A stretch of DNA of 64,000 nucleotides from JAKPBU01 sp964425695 (GTDB lineage: Bacteria > Pseudomonadota > Gammaproteobacteria > Xanthomonadales > Xanthomonadaceae), in NCBI GenBank assembly GCA_964425695.1, contig CAYRNF010000002.1, positions 310,001 to 374,000 of the forward strand. Reading direction: 5' to 3'. A program made the position numbers and the translations under genes. Positions 59,102 through 64,000 of the stretch are shown piece after piece. Numbering within the stretch: position 1 is the first letter of the stretch; each line of letters begins with the position of its first letter. A model generated the notes under the pieces. It saw only the letters and a program-made list of their open reading frames with translations, had not been told where the DNA came from and did no database searches.

Positions 59102-59736
59102 CGCCGCAAGAACTCGACCAGCTGGCTTGGGACAAGCAGCAGGGCCTGCTGCCCGCCATCGTCCAGGACGCGCAGACCCTGCGCGTGCTCATGCTCGGCT
59201 ACATGGATCGCGCCGCACTGCAGGCCACGCTGGACAGCGGGCTGGTGACGTTCTTCAGCCGCAGCCGCGGCGTGCAGTGGCGCAAGGGCGAGACCTCGGG
59301 CGACGTCCTGCACCTGGTGCGGCTGGAAACCGACTGCGATCGCGACACGCTGCTGGTGCAGGCGCGGCCTGCCGGGCCCACCTGCCACCTGGGCCGCGCC
59401 AGCTGTTTCGAAGGTGCGCCCGCCGATGTGCTGGCCGCGCTGGACGCAACCATCGCGACCCGCGAACGGACCCGTCCCGCGGGCAGCTACACCACCACGC
59501 TGTTCGAGGCCGGCCTGCCGCGGATCGCGCAGAAGGTCGGCGAGGAAGGCGTGGAAACCGCGCTGGCCGCGGTCACCGCGGACGATGCCGCGCTGTGCGG
59601 CGAGGCGGCCGACCTGGTGTACCACCTGCTGGTCCTGCTGCGCGCACGCGGCCTGTCGCTGCGCGAGGTGTCCGCGGTGCTGGCCGGGCGCATGCCTGCC
59701 GCCAATGCGGCGGTCAGGCCGGCACCGACGTCCTGA
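59098..59736 (+). CDS. hisI: Phosphoribosyl-AMP cyclohydrolase/phosphoribosyl-ATP pyrophosphatase
   Basis: A 212-residue HisIE fusion. HisI part (about 1-115): WRKGETSGDVLHL and ETDCDRDTLLVQ with the zinc cysteines. HisE part (about 118-205): KVGEEGVETALAAV. The ATG overlaps hisF by 4 bp. The last 23 bp overlap the 3' end of the convergent diguanylate cyclase gene. Confidence 0.97.
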   Translation: MTPQELDQLAWDKQQGLLPAIVQDAQTLRVLMLGYMDRAALQATLDSGLVTFFSRSRGVQWRKGETSGDVLHLVRLETDCDRDTLLVQARPAGPTCHLGRASCFEGAPADVLAALDATIATRERTRPAGSYTTTLFEAGLPRIAQKVGEEGVETALAAVTADDAALCGEAADLVYHLLVLLRARGLSLREVSAVLAGRMPAANAAVRPAPTS

Positions 59737-61543
59737 CTTGGTCGCGTCCGCCGGCCTTGGCGGAATACAGCGCTTCGTCCGCGGCCTGCAGCGCCGCGTC
59801 GATGCTGCTGGCGATATCGTCGGCCGGCAGCAGCTCGTGCGCGCCGATGCTGGCCGACAGCGGGATCTCGCGGCCACGCGAGCGGCACGGCGAATCGCGC
59901 AGCGCCTCGCGCAGCTGCTCGGCCACCGACACCGCGTCGCGCAGGCCGAATCCCGAGAGCACCACGATGAACTCCTCGCCGCCGAAACGCGCCAGCAGCG
60001 CGTCGTAGGGACGCAGCGCATTGCCGATGGTGCGCGCCGCCCAGCGCAGGCAGTCGTCGCCCACCAGGTGGCCGTAGCGGTCGTTGATCGACTTGAAATG
60101 GTCCAGGTCGATCATCAGCAGCGTGGTCGGCAGCCTGGCGGCCTGCGCATCGCCCAGCCGGGTTTCGAACGCCTCGCGGAAGTGGCTGCGGTTGTACAGC
60201 CCGGTCAGCGAGTCGCGGCGGCTGGATTCGCGCAGCCGCCCGTGCGCGTCCTCCAGCTGCGCCAGCGTGCTGGTCAGGGCCTGTGTGCGTTCGGCGACCT
60301 GGCGTTCCAGGCGCACGTTGGCTTCGCTGACGATGCGCTCGTTCTCGTTGCGCAGCGACGCGTAGCGGTACCCCAGCGCCACCGACAGCAGCAGCATCTC
60401 CATCGCCGAGCCCATCTGCACGCCGTACTCGGTGGCGAAGTTCTTGGGGAACACGCCGAACGCCAGCAGCGAGAACACCGTGGTGCCCACCAGGAACATC
60501 GCCCACGCCAGCAGGAACAGCTTCGCCGGGCGATACCCCTTGACCACCGACACCACGCTCACGATGGCGATCCACGCCACCCCCAGGATGACTGCGCGCG
60601 TGGCGATCGGCGTGGACACGCTGTACGGCAGCCAGAACGAGGCGATGCCCAGGCACACGAAGAACGCGATCAGCGCCACGCTGACCCAGTTGCCGCGCGG
60701 CCAGCGCTGCGGCAGTTCCAGGAAGGTGCGCGCGAACTGCTGCATGCCCACCAGCGCCAGGCAGATCGACAGCGGCACCGACTTGTCGGCCAGCCAGGTG
60801 GACTGCGGCCACAGGTATTCGAACCCCAGCCCGTTGAGCGTGAACAGCACCAGCCCGAATGCGCCGATGTGCAGCAGGTACCAGCCGTAGCTCGCGTCGC
60901 GCAGGCTCAGCCACAGCACCAGGTTGTAGACGAACAGCGCCAGCAGGATCCCGTAGTACAGGCCGATGGCGAACTGCGCATCGCGCGAGAGTTCGGCGAA
61001 CGCGGCCGGCGTGTACAGCGACAGCGGCACCTGCATCGAGCTCTGGCTGCGCACCCGCACCAGCAGGTCCACGGGCTGGCCGGCGGGCAGCGCGAGCATG
61101 AAGTTCGGGTGCCGGTAGCGGATGCTGCGGGCTTCGAACGGCAGCGCGTCGCCGCCGGCCTGGTGCAGCACGCGGCCGTCGGGATAGCGCAGGTACACGT
61201 CCACGTGGTCGCTCAGCGCGTATTCCTGCAGCAGCAGCCAGCGCGGCTCGTCGCCGCTGGCGTTGACGATGCGCGCATGGAACCAGAAGGCATCGGGCTG
61301 GAAGCCGAACGCGGTCTTGCCGCCGGGCAGCGGCGAGAAGCCCTGGCGGTCGATGCGCGCGAGCATGTCGGCCGGCCCCAGGCGGCCGCTGGGGTCGCGG
61401 TAGTAGCGCATGTGCGGAGTCAGGCTGGCCTGCCGCGTGCCCGGGTCGAGCCGCAGCAGCGACTGCGCGCCCGCCGGGGCGCTGCACAGCACGGCCAGCC
61501 ACAGCAGCAGCGCAGCGACGGCTTGGCGAGGCAATGCGGACAT
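59714..61543 (-). CDS. Membrane diguanylate cyclase (7TMR-DISM + GGDEF)
   Basis: A 609-residue protein with a signal peptide (about 1-27), a 7TMR-DISMED2 periplasmic domain (about 35-180; AFWFHARIVN, WLLLQEYALSDHVDVYL), seven transmembrane helices (about 185-385), a coiled coil (about 395-440) and a canonical GGDEF domain (GGEEF in ARFGGEEFIVVL). It should produce c-di-GMP. It is the second such protein in the window (compare 25070-26788). It is convergent with hisI, overlapping it by 23 bp. Confidence 0.93.
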   Translation of the reverse strand: MSALPRQAVAALLLWLAVLCSAPAGAQSLLRLDPGTRQASLTPHMRYYRDPSGRLGPADMLARIDRQGFSPLPGGKTAFGFQPDAFWFHARIVNASGDEPRWLLLQEYALSDHVDVYLRYPDGRVLHQAGGDALPFEARSIRYRHPNFMLALPAGQPVDLLVRVRSQSSMQVPLSLYTPAAFAELSRDAQFAIGLYYGILLALFVYNLVLWLSLRDASYGWYLLHIGAFGLVLFTLNGLGFEYLWPQSTWLADKSVPLSICLALVGMQQFARTFLELPQRWPRGNWVSVALIAFFVCLGIASFWLPYSVSTPIATRAVILGVAWIAIVSVVSVVKGYRPAKLFLLAWAMFLVGTTVFSLLAFGVFPKNFATEYGVQMGSAMEMLLLSVALGYRYASLRNENERIVSEANVRLERQVAERTQALTSTLAQLEDAHGRLRESSRRDSLTGLYNRSHFREAFETRLGDAQAARLPTTLLMIDLDHFKSINDRYGHLVGDDCLRWAARTIGNALRPYDALLARFGGEEFIVVLSGFGLRDAVSVAEQLREALRDSPCRSRGREIPLSASIGAHELLPADDIASSIDAALQAADEALYSAKAGGRDQVRTSVPA

Positions 61544-61685
61544 CGTGGTCCCGTGGCGGGCCGCCCCCGGCGGCGTCTCGCAGTCTAGCCCCGGCCCGGG
61601 CGCGCGGGTCCATCCGGCCCGATCGCGGCCGCGAACGCGCGACGGGCGGCATACTTTGCGGTCCCTGCCGCTGGTCCGGTCGCAC

Positions 61686-63359
61686 ATGCTGCGCTGCATC
61701 CTCTCCTGTTGCCTGGTGCTGTGCGGGTGGTCCGGCACCGCCTTGTCCAACAACGCGGCGGCGCCGGCCTGCGGGACAGCGGTGGTGTTCGAGGACGCGG
61801 ACGGCGACGGCGTGCGCGACGCGGGCGAGCCGGCCCTGCCGGGCGTCGCGGTGTCCGACGGGCAGGCGGTGGTGCGCACCGATGTCGCCGGCCGGTTCGT
61901 CCTGCCGCCGGGTCCGGACCCGCGCACGGTCTTCGTCGTGAAGCCTGCGGGCTTCGCGTTCGCTCGGCGCGCCGACGGGCTGCCCGATGCGTGGCGCAAC
62001 CTGCATGCCGGCACCGGGCCGGCGCTGCGCCATGGCGGGATCCCTGCGGGCGCGGCCTGCGCTGATTTCGGCCTGCGCCGGGAACCGCCGGCCCCGCAGC
62101 GCGCGCACGGCCTGCGCGTACTGGTGTTCGGCGACCCGCAGCCGAAGTCGCTGGCGGACGTGGGGTACTACGCGCGCGACATCGTCGATCCCCTTGTGGG
62201 CGGTCGAGTACCGGGCGATCGCGTCCCGGCCGATCGCGCCGGGCAGGCGTCGCGCACCGGGACGTGGCACGGGCCGGCGGCCGACCTGGGCATCAGCCTG
62301 GGCGACATCGTGGACGACGACCTGTCGCTGTACCCGGCCATGAAGCGGGCCACCGCGAAGCTGGGCGTGCCCTGGCTGCACGTGGCCGGCAACCACGACA
62401 TGGACCTGGACGCGGCGCGCGACGAGGACGCGCTGCTTACCTTCCGCCACCATTTCGGTCCGGACACCTTCGCCTGGGAAGAGGCGGAGGCGAACATCGT
62501 GGTCCTGGACGATGTGATCCACCAGCCGGATCGGAAACCGGCGTACATCGGCGGACTGCGCGAGTCGCAGTTCGCGTTCCTGCGCGATTACCTGGCGTCC
62601 GCAGACAGGTCGCGCCTGCTGGTGCTGGCACTGCACATCCCGCTGTTCGAGGCGGACGGCCGCGACACCTTCCGCGACGCGGATCGCGCGCGCCTGTTCG
62701 CGCTGCTGCGCGGCTTCCCCAGGGTGCTGGTGCTGTCCGCGCACTCGCACACCCAGCGCCATGTCTTCCACGCTGCGGATGCCGGCTGGCAGGGCGCCGC
62801 GCCGCTGCACGAGTACAACGTGGGCGCCGCCTGCGGCGCGTTCTGGTCGGGCGTGAAGGACGCCGCGGGCGTCCCGGTCGCGACCATGGCCGACGGCACG
62901 CCCAACGGGTACGCGCGCCTGCTGGTCGAGCCCGATGGCCGCTACCGCCTGTCGTGGCATGCGGCGCGCGGGCAGGGCGGCGACGCCATCGCACTGCATG
63001 CGCCCAAGGTGCTGCGGCGCGGCGCGTATCCCGCGTTCGGCGGGTATGCCAACGTCTTCATGGGCCACGACGACACGCGCGTGGAATTCCGCGTGGACGG
63101 CGGCGACTGGCGGCCCATGCGCAAGGTGCTGGCGCCGGATCCGGCGCTCCAGGCCGAAAACGCCCGCGACGATGCCGCGCCGCGCCTGCGCGGCTACGAC
63201 CGCTCGCCCGAAGCCGCGCCGTCGCCGCACCTGTGGCGTGGCGCCCTGCCCACGGACCTGGCCGCGGGCGAGCACGTGGTGGAAGTGCGCGCCTTCGACG
63301 TCTGGCAGGGCGAGCAGCGCGCGGCCACCCGCTACCGGCTGGAGGATGCGGCGCCCTGA
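61686..63359 (+). CDS. Exported calcineurin-like phosphoesterase
   Basis: A 557-residue protein. After a signal peptide comes a short SdrD-like module (about 35-80; VFEDADGDGVRDAGEPALPG). The metallophosphatase core follows: LVFGDPQ, LGDIVDDD, VAGNHDMD (GNHD), ALHIPL and SAHSHTQRH supply the two-metal site. A C-terminal beta-rich domain is typical of this family. About 25 Gly/Arg/Pro residues inserted after DPLVGGRV, before LGDIV, are unusual. The substrate is unknown. Confidence 0.9.
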   Translation: MLRCILSCCLVLCGWSGTALSNNAAAPACGTAVVFEDADGDGVRDAGEPALPGVAVSDGQAVVRTDVAGRFVLPPGPDPRTVFVVKPAGFAFARRADGLPDAWRNLHAGTGPALRHGGIPAGAACADFGLRREPPAPQRAHGLRVLVFGDPQPKSLADVGYYARDIVDPLVGGRVPGDRVPADRAGQASRTGTWHGPAADLGISLGDIVDDDLSLYPAMKRATAKLGVPWLHVAGNHDMDLDAARDEDALLTFRHHFGPDTFAWEEAEANIVVLDDVIHQPDRKPAYIGGLRESQFAFLRDYLASADRSRLLVLALHIPLFEADGRDTFRDADRARLFALLRGFPRVLVLSAHSHTQRHVFHAADAGWQGAAPLHEYNVGAACGAFWSGVKDAAGVPVATMADGTPNGYARLLVEPDGRYRLSWHAARGQGGDAIALHAPKVLRRGAYPAFGGYANVFMGHDDTRVEFRVDGGDWRPMRKVLAPDPALQAENARDDAAPRLRGYDRSPEAAPSPHLWRGALPTDLAAGEHVVEVRAFDVWQGEQRAATRYRLEDAAP

Positions 63360-63404
63360 GTGCGGCCGGGGCCGCCTGCGCCGCGGCCGTGCCGCAAGCC
63401 GCCC

Positions 63405-64000
63405 TCAGCGCGACGCTGGCACGGCAGGCTGCGCGGGTTGCGTTGCCGGCGTGCCACCCAGCGCTTCGAGCGCGTGCGGATACGGCAACGGCGCGCCCGG
63501 CGGCGTCTGCGCCTGCCACAGCGCCAGGCGCTGGCGGATGCGGCGGCCGGCCGAGATCTGCGGCTGCGAAGGCGCCAGCGCCTCGCCCAGTTCCCAGGCG
63601 CCCACGTGCGCCGTCGCGTCGTGGAACGCCGCCTGCAGGCCGGCGTGCCGGTTCAGGCCTTCCACCAGCCACGCGCGCCCGAAGAACGTGACCTGGCTGG
63701 CGCTGCCGCAGCCGAACGAGGGCCGGTCCGCGCGCGACGCCGTCATCACCAGGCTGTCCGGGCCGCGCAGGCGCGGGATGAAGCCACCGGAGTAGCACGC
63801 CGACACCACCACCACGCGATGGCGTACGCCGGCTTCGTCGAGCACGGTGTCCAGGTCCTCGGGCACCAGCACGTCTACCACGAACGGCGGGAACACCACC
63901 GCCAGCTCGTGCTCGGGCGTGCCGTGCATGGTCAGGTACAGCAGCAGCACGTCTTCTGCCGGATCCATGCGCGCGGCGATCCCGCGCAGCGCGTGCGCCA
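63405..64000 (-). CDS. C13 (legumain-type) cysteine peptidase, 5' end cut by window
   Basis: At least 198 residues of a Peptidase_C13 domain, open to the right edge (the frame continues before the first visible Met). The catalytic His is in LTMHGTPEH and the Cys in VVVSACYSGGFIP, followed by MTASRADRPSFGCGSASQVTFFGRAWLVEGLN, characteristic of the bacterial C13 family. These are asparaginyl-endopeptidase-like proteins of unknown physiological role. Convergent with the phosphoesterase gene, 45 bp apart. Confidence 0.85.
   Translation of the reverse strand, partial: AHALRGIAARMDPAEDVLLLYLTMHGTPEHELAVVFPPFVVDVLVPEDLDTVLDEAGVRHRVVVVSACYSGGFIPRLRGPDSLVMTASRADRPSFGCGSASQVTFFGRAWLVEGLNRHAGLQAAFHDATAHVGAWELGEALAPSQPQISAGRRIRQRLALWQAQTPPGAPLPYPHALEALGGTPATQPAQPAVPASR

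Noticed and set aside
59487..63275. Minus-strand frame of about 1260 codons opposite the phosphoesterase and diguanylate cyclase
   Set aside because: It is out of frame with the recognised GGDEF gene and antisense to the phosphoesterase; composition is Arg/Ala-rich without motifs.

Overview
The window is high-GC, gene-dense chromosomal DNA that looks like a member of the Xanthomonadaceae/Lysobacteraceae (Lysobacter, Luteimonas, Pseudoxanthomonas or Xanthomonas relatives). The best evidence is the acetylated-intermediate arginine pathway: N-acetylornithine carbamoyltransferase argF', N-acetylcitrulline deacetylase argE' and a fused N-acetylglutamate synthase/kinase. Supporting evidence is a TrpR-family HisR in front of the histidine operon, a FimX-type REC-PAS-GGDEF-EAL protein, a DksA with a histone-H1-like tail, and REP repeats with a GTAG head. 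No phage, insertion sequence, CRISPR array or rRNA was seen. There are two tRNA genes, tRNA-Ala(CGC) and tRNA-Pro(CGG).

Layout. 1-6.8 kb (minus strand): two tandem Tat-signal TldD-type metallopeptidases, a TldE-type partner, a DUF4159 protein and a MoxR ATPase, all facing the left edge. 7-15.7 kb: tRNA-Ala, rnd, a formylglycine-generating-enzyme-like lipoprotein, an M48 peptidase, a polyhydroxybutyrate block (two acetoacetyl-CoA reductases flanking phaR), gluQ and htpX. 15.8-20.4 kb: fimX, then epmB and efp diverging from each other, followed by an ~80-bp tandem repeat array. 20.4-27.7 kb: MTA/SAH deaminase, ubiG, mupP-like phosphatase, a small phytoene/squalene-synthase-like protein, folE2, and a diguanylate cyclase overlapping a YiiX-like permuted-papain protein. 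27.8-37.7 kb: M23 endopeptidase, pyrC, yidD, the DksA variant, an RNase II-like nuclease, a methyltransferase, an MFS exporter, sufE, cysS and a small exported protein.

37.8-45.5 kb (plus strand): the arginine cluster argF'-argG-argE'-argB(A)-argC-argH. It is preceded by a 33-codon leader ORF and mutually exclusive hairpins that look like an attenuator, and it is interrupted by two REP doublets. 45.6-48.1 kb: a YaiO-like outer-membrane barrel overlapping a family-2 glycosyltransferase, then tRNA-Pro. 48.3-59.7 kb: a histidine locus of hisS, an unusual histidine-ammonia-lyase-like enzyme, hisR with a 28-bp palindromic operator on a -35/-10-like promoter, and hisG-D-C-B-H-A-F-IE, mostly with 4-bp start/stop overlaps. 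59.7-64 kb: a second 7TMR-DISM diguanylate cyclase, an exported calcineurin-like phosphoesterase and a C13 (legumain-type) peptidase cut by the window end.

How the parts work together. The arg and his loci each form a complete or nearly complete pathway with visible local regulatory signals. EpmB installs the beta-lysine precursor that modifies EF-P Lys34. The TldD/TldE/MoxR block is the least understood group and the best candidate for an undescribed envelope-associated proteolytic or peptide-processing system. Several repeat families (GTAG-headed REPs, C5T5/A5G5 long palindromes, GTCATCCC hairpins, GGGACNCG octamers) sit tightly against genes and in places supply their stop codon, ribosome binding site or C-terminus.
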